In this document: positions 26,242 through 34,626 of the stretch, piece after piece | Position numbering within the stretch: position 1 is the first letter of the stretch | Layout of the letters: each line of letters begins with the position of its first letter | Assembly (NCBI GenBank): GCA_964568825.1 | Contig: CAZMSA010000001.1 | Coordinates: 1-64,000, forward strand | DNA: 64,000 nt | Direction: 5' to 3' | Origin: CAVVDT01 sp964568825 | GTDB lineage: Bacteria > Pseudomonadota > Alphaproteobacteria > Rhizobiales > Aestuariivirgaceae | The notes under the pieces: model-generated | The model's database searches: none | What the model was told of the DNA's origin: nothing | Seen by the model: only the letters and a program-made list of their open reading frames with translations | Program-made: the position numbers and the translations under genes

Positions 26242-28308
26242 CTACGCCAGTTGCGCCAGTTCGCGGCGGAACGGCAGAGCATCGCCGATGTCGGGCTCAT
26301 CGAGTTCGCGCGCATAGCGGTGCCCGGCATAGGTGGCCCAGGCAATGGGCGCCGGGGCAAGCGCATCGCCGAACAGTTTTACACCCTTCAGCCCCGCCGC
26401 CGCCCATTCGTCCTTTCGCGCCACGAGATCGCGGAAAAGCCCGTCCTTGCCCAGCCGCGCCGTCACCAGGCAGACGCTGTTGCATGAAATATCCTCGCGG
26501 CGGCCGGAATAGGTGCAGGCGATCTCCACCCCGCCGGCCCTGATGGCGGTGAGGCCGCGGGCTATGCGGATGTCGATGCCCAGATCGATGAGCCGCGCCT
26601 GGATGAAGCCCTGTTCCAACGTATTGGCGGTCCAGTCGGAAACCTGGGTGGCCGGCGTGATGAGCGTTACCCGATTGCCCGCCACCGCCAGCACCTCGGC
26701 GACAACGCCGCCCATGTAATAGTGGTCATCGTCATAGACCACCACATGGCCTTCGGGTCTGGCACCCGCCATGAGATCGTCGGGCGTCAAGCAGGCCATG
26801 CCAGCGGCCACGGCGATGGGGGCGGTGTTGTAGCGCCCTACCCCGTCGCGACGCCACGTCGAGCCGGTGGCCAGCCCCGCATGATCGACCCCAAGCTCCA
26901 GCACGTCGGGTGCGGTCATCGTCGAATCGAGAAACACCTCCACATTGGCCATGCGGGCGATCTGCTGGGCGCGGTAGTGGCGCACCCGGCCCCAGGCGGA
27001 AAGCCCCAGCAGGCGGCACTCGCGCGCCACTCGCCCGCCCAGTTCCATCCCCGCCTCGGCGAGCAAGACATGATAGCCGCGATGGCCCAGCGCCCGCGCC
27101 GCCTCCAGCCCGGCCGGCCCCGCCCCGACGATCAGCACCTTTTCGCTTGCCCCCTTCGTCGCGATGCGCTCGGGATGCCAGCCCTTCCGCCATTCTTCCA
27201 TGAAGGTCGGGTTCTGGGTGCAGCGCGATAGCGCCATGGTCATGTCGCCGGTGACGCACATATTGCAGCCGATGCACTCGCGAATGTCGTCGACCTCGCC
27301 GTTGTCGATCTTTTTCGGCAGGAACGGATCGGCGATGGAGGGCCGCGCCGCGCCGATGAGATCGAGCACCCCGGATTTCACCTGCCGTACCATTTCATCG
27401 GGCGAGGTGAACCGCCCCACCGCCACCACCGGCTTGGAGGTGAGCGCCTTCATGCCACGAACCAGGCTTTCCATGTGGCCTTCCGGCTTGAAGCGCGAGG
27501 TGCCGGAGCACTCTTCCCACGAGCCATGGGCAAAATCCCACAGATCGGGCAGTTCGGCCAACATCGCCACCACGTCGCGGATTTCCGCATTGGTGATGCC
27601 ACCGTCGCCGAGCGCCTCGTCGGCGAGGATGCGGACCGGCACCGCACAGGTGTCGCCGACCGCTTCCTTGGTGTCGATGATGAGTTCCTTCAGCAATCGT
27701 GCCCGGTTCTCGAGGCTGCCACCGTATTCGTCGCTGCGCTGGTTGATGCGCCGCGACAGGAAATGCTGGATGGTCCCGAACCCGTGGGCGCCGTAGACAT
27801 AGATCAGGTCGAAGCCGCATTTTTTTGCTCGCACAGCGGCGCTGCGATGCCAACGCCGCAAGTCGGCGATGTCGGATTTGTCCATGGCACGGGCCTGCAC
27901 CGGATCGTTGGAAAAAGTCAGGATGGGCAGGTTCATGGGGCCCATCGGCGTCTCGCGCGAATACAGATTGGGGCCGTTCATGCCGTTGTAGCACAGCTCG
28001 ATGCCGGCCAGTGCCCCGCCTTCGTGGATAGCCTCTGCGATGCGCGTCAGCATCGGCAGGTCATCATCATCCCACAGCCGCAATTCGATGAACGGGGTGA
28101 TCTCCGAGGTGTGGTGGATCTCCACCTGCTCGGTGCACAAGACGCCCCATCCGCCCTCTGCCTTGACCCGACGCATTTCAGCATTGGCGGATGGATCGCG
28201 ATAGCCGGCGCCGTTGCAGTGCGGCACCTGGTAGAAGCGGTTCTTGACTGTCACTGGCCCGATCTTCACCGGCTCGAACAAGATATCGTAGCGTGGATCA
28301 CGCGCCAT
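26242..28308 (-). CDS. Trimethylamine/dimethylamine dehydrogenase-like iron-sulfur flavoenzyme
   Basis: A 688-residue member of the TMADH / 2,4-dienoyl-CoA reductase / old yellow enzyme family. The N-terminal TIM barrel has QVPHCNGAG with C31 at the position that covalently binds FMN in TMADH. The 4Fe-4S cluster cysteines are in CIGCNMCVTG and a further C near residue 361. The C-terminal half begins with a dinucleotide fold (VLIVGAGPAGLEAARALG). The residue matching the TMADH aromatic-bowl Tyr60 is Gln61, as I recall for dimethylamine dehydrogenase. Demethylation of a secondary or tertiary amine is likely but the substrate is unproven. Confidence 0.85.
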   Translation of the reverse strand: MARDPRYDILFEPVKIGPVTVKNRFYQVPHCNGAGYRDPSANAEMRRVKAEGGWGVLCTEQVEIHHTSEITPFIELRLWDDDDLPMLTRIAEAIHEGGALAGIELCYNGMNGPNLYSRETPMGPMNLPILTFSNDPVQARAMDKSDIADLRRWHRSAAVRAKKCGFDLIYVYGAHGFGTIQHFLSRRINQRSDEYGGSLENRARLLKELIIDTKEAVGDTCAVPVRILADEALGDGGITNAEIRDVVAMLAELPDLWDFAHGSWEECSGTSRFKPEGHMESLVRGMKALTSKPVVAVGRFTSPDEMVRQVKSGVLDLIGAARPSIADPFLPKKIDNGEVDDIRECIGCNMCVTGDMTMALSRCTQNPTFMEEWRKGWHPERIATKGASEKVLIVGAGPAGLEAARALGHRGYHVLLAEAGMELGGRVARECRLLGLSAWGRVRHYRAQQIARMANVEVFLDSTMTAPDVLELGVDHAGLATGSTWRRDGVGRYNTAPIAVAAGMACLTPDDLMAGARPEGHVVVYDDDHYYMGGVVAEVLAVAGNRVTLITPATQVSDWTANTLEQGFIQARLIDLGIDIRIARGLTAIRAGGVEIACTYSGRREDISCNSVCLVTARLGKDGLFRDLVARKDEWAAAGLKGVKLFGDALAPAPIAWATYAGHRYARELDEPDIGDALPFRRELAQLA

Positions 28309-28391
28309 GCATCGTCCCCCAAGTTTCTGGCGAGGCGACTTCTAGTCCCGTGCCGCCGGTTTGTCATCCGGCGATCGGACAGTGGCAATGT

Positions 28392-30410
28392 TCAGCTTTT
28401 CAGTTGCCGGATGAGGGCGGCGAGACTCTTCTGGTCGCCCAACTGCTGGGCGGGCGAGGCGCGCTGGGCAAGGCCCGAGGGCTGGCCGAGGCGCTGCGCG
28501 ACGGCGGCGGCTGCCATCCGCGGATCGACCGACGACGGCACGATGCCGGGATGATGGCCATTGGCCGCCGGTTGCTGCCTGAGGCTGGGCTGCGGCGATG
28601 CGGCGAGCCCGGTGGCGGCTGGTTGCGCCTGGACCGGCCGTTGCGGCGGCTGCCGCACCTGCCCGAAAGTATTTTGCTGCAACCCGTTCGCCTGTTGCGG
28701 CGGACGCATCGGCTGGGCGGCTGGTGGGGCTGCCGGTTCAGCCTGCTCTTCGCTGCCGGGTGCGCTCAGGGCCTGCTGGCGCCAGCGGTTGACCACCTCG
28801 ACCAGGAAGCCGTCATCCTGGATATCGTGCACCCAGTTCTGTGAGAACGAGGCGGTGGAACTCTTGGGCAAGGCTTCGGGTGGCAGCATGTCGAACTTGA
28901 TGCGCGTCGGCAGCGCCACGCCCTCGCCGAAAGTGATGGCCTCACCCATGCCCATGGTCGGCATGAACTCCAGAAGCGAAGCGGCGGCATCGGAGATGCC
29001 TGCTTTCAGAATTTCCTGGTCGTGCTCGTTCGAAAGCCGCAGCGAAAAGATGGTGTTGCATTGCGACAGGATGGTCGGGTCGAGCTCGGCCGGGCGCTGC
29101 GTCACCAGGCACAGCGACACGCCGTACTTGCGCCCTTCCTTGGCGATGCGAGAAATAGCCCGCTTGGTGGGCTCGAAGCCGAGCGTATGGTCGATGGGCA
29201 CGTAGCGATGGGCTTCCTCGCACACGAAGGTGATCGGCACCCGCCCGTTGCTCCAGAAGCCGAAGTCGAAGGCCAGGCGCGCCAGAACCGAAACCGTGAC
29301 GTTGATGATCTCCGACGGCAGCCCGCCCAGTTCGAGAATGGTGATCGGCTTGCCGTTGACGGGCACCCGGAACAGCCGGCCGAGCACCTCGGCCATGGTA
29401 TCCTGGACGGTGAGGCTGCCGAACATGAAGGTATAGCGCGGGTCGCGCGTAATGGTCTCCATGCGCGCCTTGAGACGCTTGTAAGGCGCCAGCTCACCCT
29501 TCAGATCGAGTTTGCCGATATATTCGTCCAGCAGGCCGATGAGATCCGAGGTGCGATAGGGCACCGGCGTGTCGACGCCGACACTATGGATTTCATGGCC
29601 GCTCTGCCTGAGGCTCGCCGCGCGATCGCGCCGGCCGTGGCCCATATAGCGCAGCTTCGACATGGGGATCAGTTCGCGCAAGATTTCGATATCGGCATCG
29701 CGATTGGGCTGGTCGCCGACGATGATTTCAACCATTTCCTCGAAGTTCAGCAGCCAGAAGGGCAGATTGAAATTGTCCGGCTTGATCACCTCGGCCAATT
29801 GTCCGAAGCACGGCGCATACTCGCGATGCAAATCTAGCAGCAGGACATGGGCGTTGGGGTTGCTTTCGAGAATCCGCCTGAGGATCAGCGCCACCGCGCA
29901 GGACTTGCCGGTACCGGTGGTCCCCAGAACCGCGAAGTGCTTGCCCAGCAGTTCGTCGATCTTGACCATGGCGGGAATGGACGAATCCTGCTGGATATGG
30001 CCGATCCGCACCGCGGTGCCTGAATTGCAGGCATAGGCCATGGAGAGTTCGTCCTTGGTGGCCCGCCCTACGACGTCGCCCAGCGCCGGATAGGTGGAAA
30101 CGCCGCGCCGGAAGCTTATCGGCCGGCCCGTTTCGTCCTTGGGCAATTCGCCGATGAATTCAACCTCGACGATGCGCGTTTCGTGTTCGCCGGATGTCGA
30201 AGGGGTCGGCGCCGACAGCGCCGAGACCAGCGCGAGGGCCAGCGAGACCGGCGTGTCGACCTTCAGCAGAGTGCCGATTTCGGGGCTTTTCAATTCGCCG
30301 TCGCCGGGCAGCGGACCAGCCTGGTCCAACAAGATAATGGCGTGCCCGCCGGTGACGGCCACGATGCGACCGATCCGTTCTTCTATTTGAAGCTCGCCGT
30401 TAGCGTGCAT
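28392..30410 (-). CDS. HerA-like ATPase (DUF87/DUF853 type)
   Basis: A 672-residue HerA/FtsK-superfamily ATPase, a class of hexameric DNA-translocating motors. An N-terminal beta-barrel (HAS-barrel, about 1-120) is followed by Walker A GTTGTGKS at 163-170, Walker B PITFVCEEAH and the sensor segment VSLCLVTQRPAELDPTI. The last 130 residues are rich in Gln, Pro and Ala (QPMRPPQQANGLQQNTFGQ) and look disordered, an extension not typical of HerA. No NurA nuclease gene adjoins it, so its partner is unclear. It is followed upstream by the histidine kinase gene on the same strand, 55 bases away. Confidence 0.87.
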   Translation of the reverse strand: MHANGELQIEERIGRIVAVTGGHAIILLDQAGPLPGDGELKSPEIGTLLKVDTPVSLALALVSALSAPTPSTSGEHETRIVEVEFIGELPKDETGRPISFRRGVSTYPALGDVVGRATKDELSMAYACNSGTAVRIGHIQQDSSIPAMVKIDELLGKHFAVLGTTGTGKSCAVALILRRILESNPNAHVLLLDLHREYAPCFGQLAEVIKPDNFNLPFWLLNFEEMVEIIVGDQPNRDADIEILRELIPMSKLRYMGHGRRDRAASLRQSGHEIHSVGVDTPVPYRTSDLIGLLDEYIGKLDLKGELAPYKRLKARMETITRDPRYTFMFGSLTVQDTMAEVLGRLFRVPVNGKPITILELGGLPSEIINVTVSVLARLAFDFGFWSNGRVPITFVCEEAHRYVPIDHTLGFEPTKRAISRIAKEGRKYGVSLCLVTQRPAELDPTILSQCNTIFSLRLSNEHDQEILKAGISDAAASLLEFMPTMGMGEAITFGEGVALPTRIKFDMLPPEALPKSSTASFSQNWVHDIQDDGFLVEVVNRWRQQALSAPGSEEQAEPAAPPAAQPMRPPQQANGLQQNTFGQVRQPPQRPVQAQPAATGLAASPQPSLRQQPAANGHHPGIVPSSVDPRMAAAAVAQRLGQPSGLAQRASPAQQLGDQKSLAALIRQLKS

Positions 30411-30465
30411 GCCGGTTTCCTGATGTCTGACGGCCCATTAAGTCGCCGAGCCCCTTACATTTGCC

Positions 30466-31371
30466 TTAACAATCTTGATTGACGACCGGATTTGCCGCCG
30501 GCGGCGCGGCCGCGGTCGCCTCTATCGTTGGTATTTCGGCGTCCTGGTTGCGATAGATCGGCAGGAAGAGACTGACGCAGGTGCCCTTGCCCTGCTCACT
30601 GGCGACGGAAAGATTTCCGTTGTGCAGTCTCGCCAGCGCAAGCGAGATCGGCAGGCCCAGCCCGGTGCCCTCGTGGCGTTTGTTGAATCCCTGGTTGACC
30701 TGGCCGAAGGGCCTGAGGGCCATGTCGACTTCGACCGCGCTCATGCCGGGCCCGTCGTCACTGACCGAGATCAGCAGAAATTCATCATCATGGCGGCGTG
30801 CGGCAAGCATGACGGTGCCGTTTTCCGGCGTGAACTTGATCGCGTTCGACATGATATTGATGAGGATCTGCTTCACCCGCAACCGGTCGGCGAACACAAG
30901 CGGCAGATCGGCGGCCACCTGGTGGCGCACGGCGATGCTCTTTTCCCGCGCCTTGGCGTCGATGATCAACAGGCAGCTCTCGATGATCGGCCGAAGGTTC
31001 AGATCCTCGCAATCGACCTGCAGCTTGCCGGCCTGGATCTTGGACACATCGAGAATGCCGTTGATCAGCGACAAAAGGTGCTCGGCGGCTTCCTTGATAT
31101 AGCCGGAATACTGGTGCACCCGCTCGGGATCGCTGATTTTCAGGGTGCCGAGCATCTCCGAAAAGCCGATGATGGCATTCAGCGGAGTCCTCAGTTCATG
31201 GCTCATGTTGGCGATGAATTCGGACTTCGCCTTGGAGGCCAATTCGGCTTCAACCTTGGCCGCGCTCAGGCTGAGGGCCGACTTCCGGCGGCTCGCCGCG
31301 CTGCAGAAGTGGTCGGAAAACTCGCCAATCAGCGAGCCCTCTTTGAACCAATGGTTGCCGTAAGTACGCAT
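30466..31371 (-). CDS. Soluble histidine kinase without a recognisable sensor domain
   Basis: A 301-residue histidine kinase. The dimerisation/phosphoacceptor helix has H58 in MSHELRTPLNAIIGF. The ATPase has N-box ILINIMSNAIKFTP, G1 box SDDGPGMS and G2 GTGLGLPISLALA. Only about 45 residues precede the H-box and they hold no transmembrane segment or PAS/GAF domain, so input must come from a partner or from the short N-terminal region. The start at 31371 (MRTYGNH) has GGGGAG; an ATG 14 codons upstream is weaker. The response regulator at 33474-34337, on the same strand beyond ppx-rlmE, is a candidate partner. Confidence 0.9.
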   Translation of the reverse strand: MRTYGNHWFKEGSLIGEFSDHFCSAASRRKSALSLSAAKVEAELASKAKSEFIANMSHELRTPLNAIIGFSEMLGTLKISDPERVHQYSGYIKEAAEHLLSLINGILDVSKIQAGKLQVDCEDLNLRPIIESCLLIIDAKAREKSIAVRHQVAADLPLVFADRLRVKQILINIMSNAIKFTPENGTVMLAARRHDDEFLLISVSDDGPGMSAVEVDMALRPFGQVNQGFNKRHEGTGLGLPISLALARLHNGNLSVASEQGKGTCVSLFLPIYRNQDAEIPTIEATAAAPPAANPVVNQDC

Positions 31372-31500
31372 GTCGCTCCCCGGATGTGGCGGTGAAGCTA
31401 TCTGAAAGGCCATAATTTCAAGTTAAGTTGCACCTCTCAATGCGATCTTCTCAGCCCTGCTTTACCTTGAGCGGCAAGCTGCTACACTGCGGCCAACGAC

Positions 31501-32658
31501 ATGAATTTCAGGATGATCCGAAGTGCCATCGGCCACACGCGCCGTGGCATCGCCGGTTGTCCGGGCGGATTGACATTGAACGCTGAGAGCGACGCGGGCG
31601 ACAGAGTTGCTCGTCCGCGGCCACCCGATGGAGCAGCTGGCTCCAGGATCGATCGCCGTATGCGCGCCAAATCGCGTAGCGGTGAGGCCAGGCTTTATGG
31701 CGCCCTCGATCTTGGCACCAACAACTGTCGGCTGCTGGTGGCGGAACCGGGCCCGGGCGGGTTTGCTGTCGTCGATGCCTTTTCGCGCATCGTCCGGCTG
31801 GGCGAAGGGGCCAGCGTATCCGGGACGCTCGGGGACGCAGCCATGGACCGCACCGTCTCGGCCCTCAGGGTGTGTGCCAACAAGCTGCGCTGGTGGGAAG
31901 TCGAGCGCTTCCGCCTGATTGCCACCGAGGCCTGCCGCATGGCCGCCAATGGCGCCCACTTCATCGAGCGGGTGCGCGACGAAGTCGGCCTCGTCCTGGA
32001 GGTCATCGACCGCGAGACCGAGGCAAAGCTGGCGGTGGCCGGCGCCGCGCCGCTCATCGACAGCGTTGCCCGATCCTGCCTGGTGTTCGACATCGGCGGC
32101 GGCTCAACCGAATTGATGTGGCTGCGCTGCGAGCCGGGCAACCACTGGATCGAGGCCTGGACCTCGATACCTGCCGGTGTCGTGACCATCGCCGAGCGTT
32201 ATGGCGGGACCCACGTGGACGAAGCCGCCTTTGCGGCCATGCGAGCCCATGTGCGCCCGCTCATCGAGCAGTTCATCGACCGGGTGCGCGAGCGCATGAA
32301 CGGGGCCACCGCCGATCCCGACCACCTGCTCGGCACCTCCGGCACCGTCACCACCATTTCCGGCGTACACCTCAATTTGCGCCGCTACGATCGCTCGCGC
32401 GTCGACGGATGCTGGCTGGACCCCGACGACGTTGCCCGGGTCACCGGCGATCTGATGGCCATGAGCCATGCAGAGCGCGCCGCCAGCCCGTGCATCGGCC
32501 GCGAGCGTGCCGACCTCGTTCTGGCCGGCTGCGCCATCCTTGAAGAGGTCCGCGCCCATTGGCCGGCCTCGCGTATCCGGGTCGCCGACCGCGGCCTGCG
32601 CGAGGGCCTGCTCACCCAGATGATGATCGAGGACCAGACCTATGGCGGCACCACGTAA
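31501..32658 (+). CDS. Ppx/GppA family exopolyphosphatase / pppGpp phosphatase
   Basis: A 385-residue member of the ASKHA phosphatases that degrade polyphosphate or pppGpp. The nucleotide-binding motifs are YGALDLGTNNCRLLVA and VFDIGGGSTELMW, with GTSGTVTTISG as the third. The first 50 residues are poorly conserved in character and ATG 31660 (MRAKSRSG) may be the real start, giving about 332 aa, the usual short alphaproteobacterial form. rlmE starts 17 bases before its end, so the two are translationally coupled. The PPK2 at 11075 makes polyphosphate turnover a plausible theme, but the genes are far apart. Confidence 0.92.
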   Translation: MNFRMIRSAIGHTRRGIAGCPGGLTLNAESDAGDRVARPRPPDGAAGSRIDRRMRAKSRSGEARLYGALDLGTNNCRLLVAEPGPGGFAVVDAFSRIVRLGEGASVSGTLGDAAMDRTVSALRVCANKLRWWEVERFRLIATEACRMAANGAHFIERVRDEVGLVLEVIDRETEAKLAVAGAAPLIDSVARSCLVFDIGGGSTELMWLRCEPGNHWIEAWTSIPAGVVTIAERYGGTHVDEAAFAAMRAHVRPLIEQFIDRVRERMNGATADPDHLLGTSGTVTTISGVHLNLRRYDRSRVDGCWLDPDDVARVTGDLMAMSHAERAASPCIGRERADLVLAGCAILEEVRAHWPASRIRVADRGLREGLLTQMMIEDQTYGGTT

Positions 32659-33376
32659 GCCGCGCCGGCCGGGTGCGGGCAAGGTCGGCGGCGCCGGCAG
32701 CGGCGAGCGCCGCCTGCATGTGCGCGTCAAGCGGGCCAGAGGCCGTACGGCTTCCTCCCACGACTGGCTGGAGCGTCAGCTCAACGATCCTTACGTTGCC
32801 GCCGCCGCCGCCCAGGGCTGGCGCTCGCGCTCGGCCTTCAAGCTCATCCAGATCGACGAGCGTTACCATATCCTCAAGCGTGGCGACCGGGTGGTCGACC
32901 TGGGCGCGGCGCCTGGCGGCTGGTCGCAGGTTGCCAGCGACCGGCTGGGACGCATCGAGGGTCAAGGCAAGGTGGTGGCCATCGACCTGCACGGCATCGA
33001 GCCCATCGCCGGCGTGACCATCCTCAAGCAGGATTTTCTCGAAGCCGGCGCCCCCGCTGCCCTGATTGAAGCCTTGGGCGGCGACAAGGCCGATGTCGTG
33101 TTGTCCGACATGGCCGCCCATGCCACCGGACATCGCCAGACCGACCATCTGAAGATCATGGCGCTGGCCGAGGCGGCGCTGGAGTTTGCCCGCCAGGTCC
33201 TGCGGCCCGGCGGCGCCTTCATCTGCAAGGTGCTGCGCGGCGGTACCGAGAATACGCTTCTCGCCGGGATGAAGCGCGACTTCGCCAGCGTGCGCCACGT
33301 CAAGCCCGAGGCCAGCCGCGCCGACAGCGCCGAACTGTTCGTCGTCGCCACCGGCTTTCGCGGCGAAGCGCCGTAA
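32642..33376 (+). CDS. rlmE: 23S rRNA (uridine-2552-2'-O)-methyltransferase RlmE
   Basis: RlmE (RrmJ/FtsJ) methylates the 2'-O of U2552 in the 23S A-loop late in large-subunit assembly. The 244-residue protein has a basic N-terminal extension, then RSRSAFKLIQIDERYHILKR with the first catalytic lysine. The SAM loop is VDLGAAPGGWSQVA and the catalytic aspartate lies in VLSDMAAHATG. The C-terminal FICKVLRGG and DSAELFVVATGFRG segments complete the K-D-K-E set. It overlaps ppx by 17 bases, a common alphaproteobacterial pairing. Identification is secure. Confidence 0.96.
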   Translation: MAAPRKPRRPGAGKVGGAGSGERRLHVRVKRARGRTASSHDWLERQLNDPYVAAAAAQGWRSRSAFKLIQIDERYHILKRGDRVVDLGAAPGGWSQVASDRLGRIEGQGKVVAIDLHGIEPIAGVTILKQDFLEAGAPAALIEALGGDKADVVLSDMAAHATGHRQTDHLKIMALAEAALEFARQVLRPGGAFICKVLRGGTENTLLAGMKRDFASVRHVKPEASRADSAELFVVATGFRGEAP

Positions 33377-33473
33377 AGCCGGCGATTTGCAACCGGGATG
33401 TGCGCGAACGGATCACCCCGCCCCTCGCATGAAGCAATGGCGGGGCGGTACAATCGCGGCCGGGCGCTGCCTG

Positions 33474-34337
33474 TCACCCGGCCAGGGCCGCCTGCTTCCT
33501 GAATTCGCCAAGGGTCGCCAGAACGCACGAGAGGACAGCCCTTGTGCGCACCCGCAATTCGTCCGCGCCGCTCTGCAGCACCAGGGCCGCAAGGACGGCT
33601 GCCTGGCGTTGCAGCCGGGGGGCGGCGATGCGCGTCGACAACCCATCGAGTTCGATGGCAAGCGCCCTCACCTTTTTGCGGCACGGACCATCGGCGATGG
33701 CGCGTTCCAGGTTGCCGGCGATGGTTCGCAACTCGCCGAGTGCCGCCGTGATGGCATCGGGCGACAGCCCATTCCCGTTGGCGGCAGGTCCCCGGCTGGC
33801 GGCATCGATCAACGGCAGTTCGCTGCGCCTGACCTTCAGCACGCTGGAGCGGTCGGCGCAGAAATGACCGTCCGGCAGCACCTGGGCCATGGCACTCCAT
33901 AGCCGGTCAATGGTAACCGGCTTGGGCACTGTCGCATCGAAGTCTCCCTGCCGGCCTGCGGTTTCGGAAAGATAGCCCGAGATGGCGATGATCGGCGTTT
34001 TTGCCATGTCCCCGGGCATCTCCCTGATCCGCCGCGCCGTCGCGATCCCGTCCAAGACCGGCATGTCGATATCCAGCAACACCAGGTCGAACTTGAAGAT
34101 GCCAAGCAGCATCAGCACTTCCTCGCCGTCCTGGGCCACGTCCACCTTGAGGTTCATGCGCCTGAGCAGGGCCGACATCAGCACTCGGGCCGCCACGGCA
34201 TCGTCGGCGAACAGGAGGCGTGGGATCTGGGTCGTCGGACCCTGCGCGACGTCCACCGCCTGCGCGTCCAGGCGGCCCGGCATGCCCCCAGTGAGTACTG
34301 GCTGTTCGATATTCACGCTATGATTGCTGAATGTCAT
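33474..34337 (-). CDS. Stand-alone response regulator with helical C-terminal domain
   Basis: A 287-residue protein with a CheY-like receiver domain at about 40-155. The acidic pair lies in LFADDAVAAR, the phosphoacceptor is D89 (LVLLDIDMPVLDG) and the lysine is in ATVPKPVTI. The C-terminal 110 residues are helical (AITAALGELRTIAGNLERAI, AIELDGLSTRIAAPRLQRQA) with the look of an Hpt-type bundle, but no HxxKG phosphohistidine motif is present. It has no DNA-binding output. The histidine kinase at 30466-31371 may phosphorylate it. It is divergent from the efflux pump operon. Confidence 0.85.
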   Translation of the reverse strand: MTFSNHSVNIEQPVLTGGMPGRLDAQAVDVAQGPTTQIPRLLFADDAVAARVLMSALLRRMNLKVDVAQDGEEVLMLLGIFKFDLVLLDIDMPVLDGIATARRIREMPGDMAKTPIIAISGYLSETAGRQGDFDATVPKPVTIDRLWSAMAQVLPDGHFCADRSSVLKVRRSELPLIDAASRGPAANGNGLSPDAITAALGELRTIAGNLERAIADGPCRKKVRALAIELDGLSTRIAAPRLQRQAAVLAALVLQSGADELRVRTRAVLSCVLATLGEFRKQAALAG

Positions 34338-34626
34338 TTAATGTCCCTCTGGTTGTGGTCTGTCGCCTGTATGCTCCGTTTTCGTCACCATTCTGTTATT
34401 GCCGGCAAGAGGATTTGTTACAAATTCCGACCCGTCTCGCAGCCCGCCCCATTGCCCGTCGCCATGCCATCAACGCCCTCCCATGTCTCGGCAATTTGAT
34501 GCGCGCTGCCATCGACCCGATGCCGTCATGATGATAGACAGTCCGGCGACTGGCCTGAATTCGCCGTTGACGACCTCGTGAACAGCGAATTCAGGCTGCT
34601 GTGTTAGGCCGACAAGCGGGAAAGCC
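34338..34626. other. Intergenic region upstream of the RND pump, with long inverted repeat
   Basis: This 289-base divergent spacer has no convincing gene. Its main feature is the inverted repeat at 34553-34596; the rest shows nothing recognised. Confidence 0.6.
34553..34596 (+). promoter_or_regulatory. Long inverted repeat 31 bases before the RND pump gene
   Basis: GCCTGAATTCGC (34553-34564) is perfectly mirrored by GCGAATTCAGGC (34585-34596). The inner part GTTGACG / CGTGAAC also pairs except for one G-G mismatch, leaving an ACCT loop. The whole forms an imperfect 20-bp stem. There is no T-run after it. It may be an operator for a dimeric repressor or a leader hairpin controlling pump expression. 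Confidence 0.6.

Noticed and set aside
33417..33455. Hairpin between the convergent rlmE and response-regulator genes
   Set aside because: A CCCCGCC/GGCGGGG pairing exists but the loop is long and no T-run follows on either strand, so it was not called a terminator.
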